Shown here one piece after another: positions 26,349 through 34,027 of a stretch of DNA of 64,000 nt (its first letter is position 1; each line of letters starts with the position of its first letter). The notes under the pieces were generated by a model. The model was not told the origin of the DNA and made no database searches. It saw nothing but the letters and a program-made list of their open reading frames with translations. The translations under genes and the position numbers were made by a program. This DNA is from Amycolatopsis sp. NBRC 101858 (GTDB lineage: Bacteria; Actinomycetota; Actinomycetes; Mycobacteriales; Pseudonocardiaceae): positions 186,001-250,000 of the forward strand of contig NZ_BSTD01000001.1 of the NCBI RefSeq assembly GCF_030269325.1, written 5' to 3'.

Positions 26349-26695
26349 CCGGACACCTCACCACAGGCGATATCTGGCTACGGTGAGTCCCCACCGCTGG
26401 AGCTTTCGGCGGCTCCGGTATTCGGGTCGATGCGATCTCCTTTCGTCATGGTGTGGCACGGGCGGTCTTCGGGCGCCGGGATCGAGGATGTGAGCGGGCA
26501 CGCGCAGCTTGCTCACCTACGGCGACAGGAGGACCTGGCGAGCGCGGCCTCGAGCCCGATCCACACTGCTGCGGGCGGGCTCGCCCGGTCGATGCGACTG
26601 CAACCGCATCGACACAAGACCGCGGGCATCGAGGCTCGAACGCGCGAGCGGGATGGCCACTCGCCCGGATCCACACCCAGCCACCGGGCGTCAGT
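26349..26695. other. Intergenic region without a supported gene
   Basis: About 350 bases between the M50 gene and the glycosylase gene. Short frames exist on both strands, but they show no family resemblance, no ribosome site and an arginine/proline-rich composition typical of out-of-frame high-GC DNA. A small GGGCG/CGCCC hairpin is near 26568. It should contain the M50 promoter but none is obvious. Confidence 0.5.
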
Positions 26696-27598
26696 TCATC
26701 GGGACTCCCTCATCCGTGCCTCGCCCTCTACGCGGAGCAGGAAAGACACCCAGCTCCGGAACGGTGCCCACGCCTCGGCGATCTCCGCCAGCTCCTCCAC
26801 TCCCGCGTCCGGGAGGTGATACGCGTCGCGCATGATTTCGTGGAGGCGGGTCTCCGCTCTGGGGAACACGTCCGGGTGGCCGGCGCCGCGGATCAGGATC
26901 AGCTCCGCACTGAAGCGGCCTATCCCCGGCAACAGCTGCAGCTGTTTCAGGGCCTCGTCGGCCGGCATCGCCCGCAATGCCGCCGCGTCGAGCAGGCCGT
27001 CGGCCGCGGCCTCGCCGATTCCGCGCAGGCGCTGCATCTTCGGGCCGGACAGGCCCGGCAGGTACTCCAGCTTCGCCAGCACCGCGGGCGCGGGGAACGA
27101 GGTCAGCACACTGCCGCCGACGTCGACCTCCGTGCCGTGGCGCTCGGCCAGCCTGCGACGCAACCGGACCGCCTGCGTCATCCAGATCCGATGGCTCAGC
27201 ACCGCCCAGCACGCCGCCTCGTACGGAGACGCGAACAGGACCGGCCGCAACCCCGGATGCATCCCCTGCACCAGGGACACCACCGGGTCCCGGGCGCCGA
27301 CCTCGGCGAACCCGGTGCCGTCGACGTCCAGCGAACACATCCGCCGCACCTGCGTCCGCACCGCGTCCGCCTGCGCGGGCGGCCCGTGCACTTCCACCAC
27401 GACCTCGCCGGGCGATCTCTGCCGCAGCACCGCTCCCACCGGTGTCCACTCGCCGTCGAGCGGGAACGCCACCCGGAGTGCGCCGGGCTCCGCTTCCGGG
27501 CGGCCGGCGGGCGCGAAACCGGTCAGGAAGCGGGCCGCCGCGGCCAGGTCGAACTCGCCGCGCACCGTGATCTCGCTGTCCAGTAGGGAAATCGTCAT
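26696..27598 (-). CDS. AlkA-like HhH-GPD DNA glycosylase family protein
   Basis: 300 residues starting behind a very strong GAGGAGGAC site. The N-terminal half (1-115) resembles the AlkA N-terminal domain (GEFDLAAAARFLTGF). The HhH-GPD domain follows: FASPYEAACWAVLSHRIWMTQA, LEYLPGLSGPKMQRLRGIGEAA, and the helix-hairpin-helix LQLLPGIGRFSAELILIRGAG. The position of the catalytic Asp after the hairpin (usual DxF-P-x-x-D) reads HPDVFPRAETRLHE, so Glu stands where Asp is expected. Such proteins may remove alkylated bases with different chemistry or may have another role. No iron-sulfur cysteines at the end. Confidence 0.78.
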   Translation of the reverse strand: MTISLLDSEITVRGEFDLAAAARFLTGFAPAGRPEAEPGALRVAFPLDGEWTPVGAVLRQRSPGEVVVEVHGPPAQADAVRTQVRRMCSLDVDGTGFAEVGARDPVVSLVQGMHPGLRPVLFASPYEAACWAVLSHRIWMTQAVRLRRRLAERHGTEVDVGGSVLTSFPAPAVLAKLEYLPGLSGPKMQRLRGIGEAAADGLLDAAALRAMPADEALKQLQLLPGIGRFSAELILIRGAGHPDVFPRAETRLHEIMRDAYHLPDAGVEELAEIAEAWAPFRSWVSFLLRVEGEARMRESR

Positions 27599-27686
27599 CA
27601 GTCCTCCTCGGATCGGAACCTTGCCTGCGACGCTAGGCAGCAGCACCGACAATTCCGGGCTCGAACGCCTGATCCCGCGAATTCTT

Positions 27687-27714
27687 CACTCGTTCGAGTG
27701 GCCCAGATTTGACA
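27687..27714 (+). promoter_or_regulatory. Palindrome and TTGACA box before the methyltransferase gene
   Basis: CACTCG and CGAGTG arms separated by two bases (27687-27700) lie just upstream of a perfect TTGACA at 27709-27714. The TTGACA is only 26 bases from the ATG, so if it is a -35 box the transcript would be almost leaderless; alternatively it is incidental. The palindrome is placed like an operator. Confidence 0.4.
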
Positions 27715-27740
27715 TACTGCCGGTATCCGAGAGGAGTCCC

Positions 27741-28493
27741 ATGCCGACCCAGACCACCACCGAACGCCTCGAAGGCCTCCTGGAAAGGCCCGCGAAAGCC
27801 GAGGACGGCTACCTCGACCTGCTGGGCGCCGTCGCCCAGGCCGGCCCGCCGACCGGCCTCACCCAGCGCCTGATGCGCACCACCCTCATGCCACAGGTCT
27901 ACGAGCGGTACTGGCGCCCGGCCCTCGGCCGCGCGCTCAAGGGCCCGCTCGGCCCGAGCATGGCGGGTGAGATCCGGCTCGCGACGAAGCTCCTCGACCT
28001 GGCCCCCGGAGATACCGCGCTCGACGTCGCCTGCGGGACCGGCCGGTTCACGCGCGCGTTCGGCACCGCCGTCGGCCCGGGCGGGCTCGCCATCGGCCTC
28101 GACGGCGCGCGCACGATGCTCGCCAAAGCCGTCGCCGAGACCGGCCCGGCCTCCGTCGCCTACCTGCGCGCCGACGCCGTGCACCTTCCCCTCCGGGAGT
28201 CCACTGTGGACGGCGTCTGCTGCTTCGCCGCCCTCCACATGTTCGCCGAGCCCGAAACCGCGTTGGACTCCTTTGCGCGCGTGCTGAAGCCCGGCGGCCG
28301 GATCGTGCTGCTCACGAGCGCCCGGCGTAATTGGCAACCCGCGCGAGTAGCGGAGTCCGTCGGCGGGATCCTGAGCGGGCAGCGGATGTTCGACCGCGGC
28401 GAGATCGCGGCGAGCCTGCGCGCCCGCGGCTTCACCGGGATCACCGAGCGGTACGCCGGGGTCACGCAGATCGTGGCAGGCCGGCTGGCCTGA
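27741..28493 (+). CDS. Class I SAM-dependent methyltransferase
   Basis: 250 residues starting behind GAGGAG. The SAM-binding motif I is ALDVACGTGRFTRAFG near residue 95, followed by GLAIGLDGARTMLAKA (acidic loop), YLRADAVHLPLRESTVDGVCCFAALH (motif II region) and VLKPGGRIVLLTSAR. The N-terminal about 75 residues (YERYWRPALGRALKG) precede the core, as in UbiE/MenG-like and small-molecule methyltransferases. Substrate unknown. The following amidohydrolase gene starts 39 bases downstream, so the two may be co-transcribed. Confidence 0.88.
   Translation: MPTQTTTERLEGLLERPAKAEDGYLDLLGAVAQAGPPTGLTQRLMRTTLMPQVYERYWRPALGRALKGPLGPSMAGEIRLATKLLDLAPGDTALDVACGTGRFTRAFGTAVGPGGLAIGLDGARTMLAKAVAETGPASVAYLRADAVHLPLRESTVDGVCCFAALHMFAEPETALDSFARVLKPGGRIVLLTSARRNWQPARVAESVGGILSGQRMFDRGEIAASLRARGFTGITERYAGVTQIVAGRLA
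28199..28211. repeat. Copy of the GTCCAC-W-GTGGAC palindrome
   Basis: Exact 13-base copy, GTCCACTGTGGAC, inside the methyltransferase gene where it encodes S-T-V-D with the rare Thr codon ACT. Other exact copies are at 7073-7085 and 56586-56598. Confidence 0.6.
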
Positions 28494-28532
28494 GCGCCGC
28501 GGATTGTCGGAGCCTGCGGTTAGCATCGCCCC

Positions 28533-29855
28533 ATGACCCACCACGAGCCCGTCCCGCCCGACGACAGCTACCTGCGTTCCCTGGTCGAGGCCACCGCCGA
28601 CGCCGTCGCGGCCGCCGAACCGCTGTCCTCGCCGCACCCCGGCGCGGACGAGGCGACGCGGGCCGAAGTGACCGCCGCGGTCGAGCGCAGTTCACCCGAT
28701 CTGGTGGCGTTGAGCCAAGATCTCCACGCCCACCCCGAAGAGGGATTCGCCGAGCGCCGCTCGGTGCAAGCGCTTGCCGACCTCCTGAAGCGCCACGGCC
28801 ACGAGGCGACCGTCGGCGTCGGCGGGCTCGACACCGCGCTGCGCGTCAGCACGCCCGAACGCGACGGCCCGCACATCGCCGTCCTCGCCGAGTACGACGC
28901 GCTGCCCGGCCTCGGCCACGCGTGCGGCCACAACGTCATCTGCACGACCGCCGCGGGCGGTTTCCTCGGCGCCGCGACCGTCGCCGAGCGGCTCGGCGGC
29001 CGCGTCAGCCTGATCGGCACGCCGGCCGAGGAAGGCGGCGGCGGCAAGGAGATCCTCGCCCGCGCCGGCGTGTTCGACGACGTCGACGCGGTGATCATGC
29101 TGCACCCGTTCAGCCACGACATCGCGCTGCACCCGTTCCTCGGCCGCCGTCAGCTGGAGATGGTCTTCCACGGCGTCGGCGCCCATGCGAGCGCCCAGCC
29201 GTTCATGGGCCGCAACGCGCTCGACGCCGCCGTCGCGGCCTACCAGGGCGTCTCCGCGCTGCGCCAGCAACTCCCGCAGAGCGACCGCGTCCACGGCGTC
29301 TTCACCGACGGCGGCGCCCGGCCGAACGTCATCCCGGCCCGCGCCGCGCTGCTGTTCTACCTGCGCTCCCAGAACCCCGAAACCCTGCGCGACCTCGCCG
29401 CGCGCATGACGTCGATCGCGGAGGGCGCGGCGGCGATGACCGGCTGCGGCGTCGAGCTGAAGTGGGACGCCCAGGCCGCCTACCTGCCGATCCGGTTCAA
29501 CACCATCCTCGCCGGGCGCTGGACGGCCAACCAGCTGGGCACCGGCCGCAAACCGCTGCCACCGGGCATCGTCCCGGAGTCGCTCACGGGATCGACAGAC
29601 CTGGGCAACCTGTCCTACCGGATGCCCGCACTGCACCCGATGCTCGCCGTCTCGGGCCCGACGGTCGCGTTGCACACCAAGGAGTTCGCGGCCGCGGCCG
29701 GATCGGAGACGGGCGACGCCGGAGTCCGGGACGGCGCACTGGGCCTGGCCCTCACCGCCGCCGACTACCTGGGCGACGCCGAGCTGCGGAAGGCGGTCCA
29801 CGACGAGTTCGAGGCAGCGGGAGGCGCACTGGACGTGCCGTCGTTCTTCGCGTGA
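28533..29855 (+). CDS. M20-family metal-dependent amidohydrolase
   Basis: 440 residues of the M20D/AbgB-like group, which hydrolyse N-acyl or N-aminobenzoyl amino acids. Motifs in order: LSQDLHAHPEEGFAE near residue 60, the metal-binding LAEYDALPGLGHACGHN near 115-130, IGTPAEEGGGGKEIL near 165 (catalytic Glu), and MLHPFSHDIALHP. The dimerisation insert contains FHGVGAHASAQPFMGRNALDA. The late metal ligand is expected in VALHTKEFAAAAGS. No signal peptide, so cytoplasmic. The N-terminal 50 residues are an extra helix-rich extension. Confidence 0.88.
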   Translation: MTHHEPVPPDDSYLRSLVEATADAVAAAEPLSSPHPGADEATRAEVTAAVERSSPDLVALSQDLHAHPEEGFAERRSVQALADLLKRHGHEATVGVGGLDTALRVSTPERDGPHIAVLAEYDALPGLGHACGHNVICTTAAGGFLGAATVAERLGGRVSLIGTPAEEGGGGKEILARAGVFDDVDAVIMLHPFSHDIALHPFLGRRQLEMVFHGVGAHASAQPFMGRNALDAAVAAYQGVSALRQQLPQSDRVHGVFTDGGARPNVIPARAALLFYLRSQNPETLRDLAARMTSIAEGAAAMTGCGVELKWDAQAAYLPIRFNTILAGRWTANQLGTGRKPLPPGIVPESLTGSTDLGNLSYRMPALHPMLAVSGPTVALHTKEFAAAAGSETGDAGVRDGALGLALTAADYLGDAELRKAVHDEFEAAGGALDVPSFFA

Positions 29856-29856
29856 T

Positions 29857-29908
29857 GCCTGAGGATTGCCTGAGTTTTCTCAGCTGATTCTTCTCAGCAA
29901 AGCCTGAG
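29857..29908. promoter_or_regulatory. Cluster of CTGAG/CTCAG repeats before the serine protease gene
   Basis: Five copies of a short word lie in 52 bases: GCCTGAG at 29857-29863, 29868-29874 and 29902-29908, and its inverted form TTCTCAG at 29877-29883 and 29891-29897. The last two are 14 bases apart. In Mycobacterium tuberculosis the response regulator MprA binds loosely conserved direct repeats containing CTCAG before the related protease gene pepD; the same kind of control is likely here. Confidence 0.55.
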
Positions 29909-29953
29909 GGATTTCCACAGGTTGTTCACAAGCACGGGCGCGAATCTGGGTGC

Positions 29954-30988
29954 ATGACCGAGAACGAGAGTCGGCCCGGCCCCGCCTCACCCGGTGGGCA
30001 CCAGCCGCACCAGAGCACCCAGCAGTACGGGCCGTACGCGCAGCAGCAGCCGCAGCCGCAGTACGGCTACCAGCAGCAGGCCGCGCCGAACCCTCTGTTC
30101 ACCCCGCAGCCGCAGCAGGCGCCCACGGCGCTGAAGACCAAGCCGCGCAAGGGCGGCCGCGTCGCGCTGATCGTCAGCGCGACCGCCCTCGGCGCCGCGC
30201 TGGTCGGCGGCGTCGGCGGCGCCGCGATCGTCGGGCTCACCACGAACTCGGCGGACGGCGCGACGACGTCGGTCAGCACGCCGGCGGCCACCGGGCAGAC
30301 GGTCTCGAACCCGACCTCCGGCGACGTCAGCGGCGTCGCGGCGAAGGTGACGCCGAGCGTCGTCCAGATCAACGTCACCACCGACCAGGGCGAGGCCATC
30401 GGCTCCGGCGTCATCCTCACCGCGAACGGCCGGATCCTGACCAACGCGCACGTCGTCGACGGCGCCCAGAACGTCGTGATCACCACGTCCGACGGCAAGA
30501 AGTACCAGGCCAGCGTGGTCGGCGCGGACACCAAGGCGGACATCGCGGTGGTCCAGGCCCAGAACGCGAGCGGCTTGACCGCGGCGACGCTGGGTGACTC
30601 GAGCAAGCTGGTCGTCGGCCAGGAGGTCGTCGCGATCGGCTCGCCGGGCGGGCTGCAGAACACCGTCACCACCGGCATCGTCAGCGCGCTCAACCGGAAC
30701 CTGTCCGACATCGGCCAGGGCCAGCAGCAACAGCAGTCGCCGTTCAACCGCACCTCGAACCAGACCAGCGACTCGCCCAGCTACACCGCGATCCAGACGG
30801 ACGCCTCGATCAACCAGGGCAACTCCGGCGGCGCGCTGGTCGACGCCCAGGGCAACGTCATCGGCATCAACTCGGCCCTCTACAGCCCGACGGCCTCGGC
30901 CAACGGCTCGGCCGGCAGCGTCGGGATCGGCTTCGCCATCCCGATCAACGACGCCAAGAAGATCGTCGACCAGATCGTGAACAACTAG
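29954..30988 (+). CDS. Membrane-anchored trypsin-like serine protease (HtrA-like, no PDZ)
   Basis: 344 residues. The first 65 are a cytoplasmic glutamine/proline/tyrosine-rich tail; a membrane helix (RVALIVSATALGAALVGGVGG) covers about 67-92; then a Ser/Thr linker. The protease domain starts near 120 with VTPSVVQINV. Catalytic His is in ILTNAHVVDG, Asp in TKADIAVVQ, and Ser in INQGNSGGALVDAQG. The protein ends directly after the protease domain (FAIPINDAKKIVDQIVNN), so the PDZ domain of typical HtrA/PepD is absent. An insertion SDIGQGQQQQQSPFNRTSN lies in a surface loop. It acts outside the membrane, probably in envelope protein quality control. Confidence 0.9.
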   Translation: MTENESRPGPASPGGHQPHQSTQQYGPYAQQQPQPQYGYQQQAAPNPLFTPQPQQAPTALKTKPRKGGRVALIVSATALGAALVGGVGGAAIVGLTTNSADGATTSVSTPAATGQTVSNPTSGDVSGVAAKVTPSVVQINVTTDQGEAIGSGVILTANGRILTNAHVVDGAQNVVITTSDGKKYQASVVGADTKADIAVVQAQNASGLTAATLGDSSKLVVGQEVVAIGSPGGLQNTVTTGIVSALNRNLSDIGQGQQQQQSPFNRTSNQTSDSPSYTAIQTDASINQGNSGGALVDAQGNVIGINSALYSPTASANGSAGSVGIGFAIPINDAKKIVDQIVNN

Positions 30989-31049
30989 GACGCGGACGGG
31001 CCGTGGTCGGGGCGGTCCGTCCACCACCCGCTTCGGGGAGCGGGGAACG

Positions 31050-31098
31050 GCGAAGGCCGTTTCGAGAGTCAATCGGGGGCTCTCGAAACGGCCTTCGC
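31050..31098. terminator. Strong bidirectional hairpin terminator
   Basis: A perfect 19-base stem (31050-31068 with 31080-31098, beginning GCGAAGGCCGTTTCGAGAG) and an 11-base loop. It lies between the convergent protease and DUF3224 genes, 61 bases after the former and 5 before the stop of the latter. Confidence 0.88.
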
Positions 31099-31103
31099 GC
31101 TGT

Positions 31104-31481
31104 CTACAGGTCGTAGGTCAGCGTCAGCGTGTGGTTCTGCTCGGCGTCCATGTCGATGCGAGCCGTGCCGGAGATCCCGGTCAGCTCGCCCGAGCCCGAG
31201 CCGGTGAGGATCTTGAGCGTCAGGCCGGACTCGTCGGCCGTGTGGTGCAGGACGAAGGCACCCTTGCGGCCGTCGACCGAGACGGCGAGGCGCTCGAAGG
31301 CGACGTACGCGCGCGAAGTCGCGTTGGACGCCGTCAGCATCTCGACGGTGCTGGTCCCTTCGACCGCTCCGGTGAACGTCTTGGCGATCGCCACCCGGGC
31401 GAACTCGGTCCCCGCGGCCTCGTCGGTCGCCTGCGGCTCCCACTTGTCGATGACGAACGACGCGGTGGCAGTGCTGGTCAT
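31104..31481 (-). CDS. DUF3224 family protein
   Basis: 125 residues starting at MTSTATASFVIDKWEP behind AGGGGAAA. It has the features of DUF3224 proteins: IAKTFTGAVEGTSTVEMLTA, YVAFERLAVSVDGRKGAFVLHHTAD and SGELTGISGTARI. The predicted fold is a small antiparallel barrel similar to allene-oxide-cyclase-like proteins. Function unknown. A longer frame upstream is not used because the family begins here. Cytoplasmic, no neighbours in an operon. Confidence 0.85.
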   Translation of the reverse strand: MTSTATASFVIDKWEPQATDEAAGTEFARVAIAKTFTGAVEGTSTVEMLTASNATSRAYVAFERLAVSVDGRKGAFVLHHTADESGLTLKILTGSGSGELTGISGTARIDMDAEQNHTLTLTYDL

Positions 31482-31552
31482 GGCTGGTTTCCCCTGTCTC
31501 GAAGGTGAGCCGAGCTTCGCAGCCATACCTGACAGATCGCGTCAGGTATTCC

Positions 31553-33091
31553 TCACCGCTTCCGGTTGCCGAACAGCCCGCGCGTGATCTCCCGGCCCAG
31601 TGCGCTCGCGGCGGACCGCATGAACGACTTCACGGCCGGGTTCTTCATCGCCGACTCGATGAACCCCGGGTCGTCCTTGGCCTTCTCGGGAGCGGGAGGA
31701 GGCGCGGGCGGAGCGTCGGGCGCGGCCTCCGGAGCCGGCGCGGCGACCTTCGCGGCCAGCTTCTCGTACGCGGACTCCCGGTCGATCGTCTCGGCGTACT
31801 TCGCGTGCAGGTCCGACGAAGCGACCGCGGCGGCGACGGCTTCGGGCCCGATCGAGCCCATCTTCGACCGCGGCGCCCGCAGCCGCGTCCACGCCACCGG
31901 CGTCGGCGCGCCCCGCTCCGACAGCACCGTGACGATCGCCTCGCCGATGCCCAGCGACGTCAACGCCGTGTCGAGCTCGTAGAACTTCGTCTTCGGGTAG
32001 GTCTTGACCGTCTTGGCCAGTGCCGCCTGGTCGTCCGGGGTGAACGCCCGCAGCGCGTGCTGGATCCGGGCGCCCAGCTGGGAGAGCACGTTGTTCGGGA
32101 TGTCCGTGGGCAGCTGCGTGCAGAAGAACACGCCGACGCCCTTCGAACGGATCAGCTTCACGGTCTGCTCGATGCGCTCGAGGAACGCCTTCGACGCGTC
32201 GTTGAAGAGCAAGTGGGCCTCGTCGAAGAAGAAGACGAGCTTCGGCTGGTCGAGATCGCCCTCCTCGGGCAGCTCCTCGAACAGCTCGGCCAGCAGCCAC
32301 ATCAGGAACGTCGAGAACAGCGCCGGCTTCGACTGGAGGTTGTCCAGCTCCAGCAGCGTGACGACGCCCTTGCCGTCGGCCTGCCGCATCAGGTCGTGGA
32401 CGTCCAGCTCCGGCTCGCCGAAGAAGTCCTCGCCGCCCTGGGCCTCCAGGTTGGACAGCGCGCGCAGGATCACTCCGGCCGTCGCCGCCGAGACCCCGCC
32501 GATGCCCTTGAGGTCCGCCTTGCCCTCGTCGCTGGTCAGGTGCGTGATCACCGACCGGAGGTCCTTCGTGTCCAGCAACGCGAGCCCGCGCTGGTCGGCC
32601 CAGTGGAAGATCAGCCCGAGCGTCGACTCCTGCGTCTCGTTGAGCCCGAGCACCTTCGACAGCAACACGGGCCCGAAGCTCGTGATCGTCGCCCGGATCG
32701 GCGAGCCCTTGCCGCCGGTGCCCAGCGACAGGAACTGCACCGGGTAAGCCGTGCCGGCCCAGTCGTCGCCCAGCTCCTGCGCGCGCTTGGACACCTTGTC
32801 GTTCGCCTCGCCCGCCGCGGCCAGCCCGGACAGGTCACCCTTCACGTCCGCCAGCACCACCGGCACCCCGGCCGCCGACAGCTGCTCCGCGACCAGCTGC
32901 AACGTCTTCGTCTTGCCCGTCCCGGTCGCGCCCGCGACCAGGCCGTGCCGGTTCAGCGTCGCCAGCGGGAGGCGCACCGCGGCCGCGGCGTCCGTCTTGC
33001 CGTCGATCACCACCGCGCCCAGCTCCAGCGCGGCACCTTCACTCGCATAACCAGCGGCGATCTCGCTCGCCGGCGACCCCTGCTCGGTCAC
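31553..33091 (-). CDS. HerA-like/DUF853 P-loop ATPase
   Basis: 512 residues. The Walker A motif is GATGTGKTKTLQL near residue 45, followed by VVLADVKGDLSGLA. Walker B is KLVFFFDEAHLLFND near 280, and the HerA-type ERIEQTVKLIRSKGVGVFFCTQ follows. This is the DUF853 (YjgR-like) subgroup, whose cellular role is not settled; related HerA proteins are DNA translocases. A C-terminal alanine/proline-rich stretch (about 430-465) is followed by a basic end FGNRKR. The GTG at 33091 is chosen because family members start at this point; upstream codons are not conserved. Divergent from orn. Confidence 0.88.
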   Translation of the reverse strand: MTEQGSPASEIAAGYASEGAALELGAVVIDGKTDAAAAVRLPLATLNRHGLVAGATGTGKTKTLQLVAEQLSAAGVPVVLADVKGDLSGLAAAGEANDKVSKRAQELGDDWAGTAYPVQFLSLGTGGKGSPIRATITSFGPVLLSKVLGLNETQESTLGLIFHWADQRGLALLDTKDLRSVITHLTSDEGKADLKGIGGVSAATAGVILRALSNLEAQGGEDFFGEPELDVHDLMRQADGKGVVTLLELDNLQSKPALFSTFLMWLLAELFEELPEEGDLDQPKLVFFFDEAHLLFNDASKAFLERIEQTVKLIRSKGVGVFFCTQLPTDIPNNVLSQLGARIQHALRAFTPDDQAALAKTVKTYPKTKFYELDTALTSLGIGEAIVTVLSERGAPTPVAWTRLRAPRSKMGSIGPEAVAAAVASSDLHAKYAETIDRESAYEKLAAKVAAPAPEAAPDAPPAPPPAPEKAKDDPGFIESAMKNPAVKSFMRSAASALGREITRGLFGNRKR

Positions 33092-33193
33092 TCTCAGCTC
33101 CCCGATCGTGTGTCCTGCACCACACCGCGAGCGTAACGCGCCGTACGCGCAGGTAACGCCGCTCTTATCCCCGTGTCGGGTTAGGGTCACGAG

Positions 33194-33802
33194 GTGACCG
33201 ACCGCCTAGTCTGGATCGACTGCGAAATGACGGGGCTCGACCTCGGCAAGGAAGCGTTGATCGAAATCGCCGCCCTCGTCACCGACGCGGAGCTGAACGT
33301 GCTCGGCGAAGGAGTCGACATCGTCATCCACGCCGACGAGGAAAAACTCGCCGGGATGCCCGACGTCGTCCGCGAGATGCACGCCCACTCCGGCCTCACC
33401 GAAGAGGTCCGCGCCTCCAGCGTCACCCTCGAAGAGGCCGAACGCCGCGTCCTCGAGTACATCCGCGAGCACGTCCCCGAAGCGGGCACCGCGCCGCTCG
33501 CGGGCAACTCGATCGCCACCGACCGCGGCTTCATCGCGCGCGACATGCCGGCGCTCGACGCCCACCTCCACTACCGCCTGGTCGACGTCTCGTCCGTCAA
33601 GGAGCTCGTCCGCCGCTGGTACCCGCGGATCTACTACGCCAAGCCGGAGAAGGGCCTCGCGCACCGGGCGCTCGCCGACATCAAGGAATCCATCGGCGAA
33701 CTCGACTACTACCGGCGCGTCGCCTTCGTCCCCCAGCCGGGCCCGACCAGCGACGAAGCCAAGGCGGCGGCCGCTGAAGTGCAGGAACAGTTGCAGAGGT
33801 AA
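33194..33802 (+). CDS. orn: Oligoribonuclease
   Basis: 202 residues, slightly longer than E. coli Orn (181) by a C-terminal tail. It degrades the last dinucleotides of RNA decay, including pGpG. The DEDDh exonuclease motifs are visible: [11 protein letters not shown] (Asp and Glu of motif I), [17 protein letters not shown] (motif II), and [15 protein letters not shown] (His and Asp of motif III). [14 protein letters not shown] is typical of Orn. GTG start with GAGGTG context. Cytoplasmic and probably essential. Confidence 0.96.
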   Translation: MTDRLVWIDCEMTGLDLGKEALIEIAALVTDAELNVLGEGVDIVIHADEEKLAGMPDVVREMHAHSGLTEEVRASSVTLEEAERRVLEYIREHVPEAGTAPLAGNSIATDRGFIARDMPALDAHLHYRLVDVSSVKELVRRWYPRIYYAKPEKGLAHRALADIKESIGELDYYRRVAFVPQPGPTSDEAKAAAAEVQEQLQR

Positions 33803-33877
33803 CCCCCTGCAACCCCGGCGAGGGCACCCGCTACGATTACTGCCATCGAGGTGATCGCACGCGGTTCCCTCGCTGAT

Positions 33878-33954
33878 GGTGGGCGTAGCTCAGCTGGTAG
33901 AGCACCTGGTTGTGGTCCAGGAGGTCGCGGGTTCGAAACCCGTCGCTCACCCCA
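33878..33954 (+). tRNA. tRNA-His (GTG)
   Basis: Cloverleaf with acceptor GTGGGCG (33879-33885) and CGCTCAC (33944-33950), one G-U pair. D arm around GCTCAGCTGGTAGAGC, anticodon loop TTGTGGT with anticodon GTG, T arm GCGGGTTCGAAACCCGT. An extra G at 33878 faces C at 33951, the hallmark of tRNA-His. CCA is encoded at 33952-33954. Confidence 0.97.
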
Positions 33955-33957
33955 ACA

Positions 33958-33990
33958 CCCCAGTTCGGAACTTTTCGAGCTGGGGTTTTT
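33958..33990 (+). terminator. Rho-independent terminator after tRNA-His
   Basis: Ten-base stem CCCCAGTTCG / CGAGCTGGGG with one G-U pair, loop of eight bases, then TTTTT at 33986-33990. It starts four bases after the tRNA CCA end. Confidence 0.92.
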
Positions 33991-34027
33991 GCTGTCCTCG
34001 GCCATTGGTGGCAACCCTCACGACCGG

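Noticed and set aside
26446..26676. 76-codon frame between the M50 and glycosylase genes
   Set aside because: Arginine/proline/serine composition, no ribosome site, no resemblance to a family.
33091..33190. N-terminal extension of the DUF853 ATPase to 33190
   Set aside because: The extra 33 residues have no conserved features and would overlap the orn promoter region; the GTG at 33091 fits the family start.
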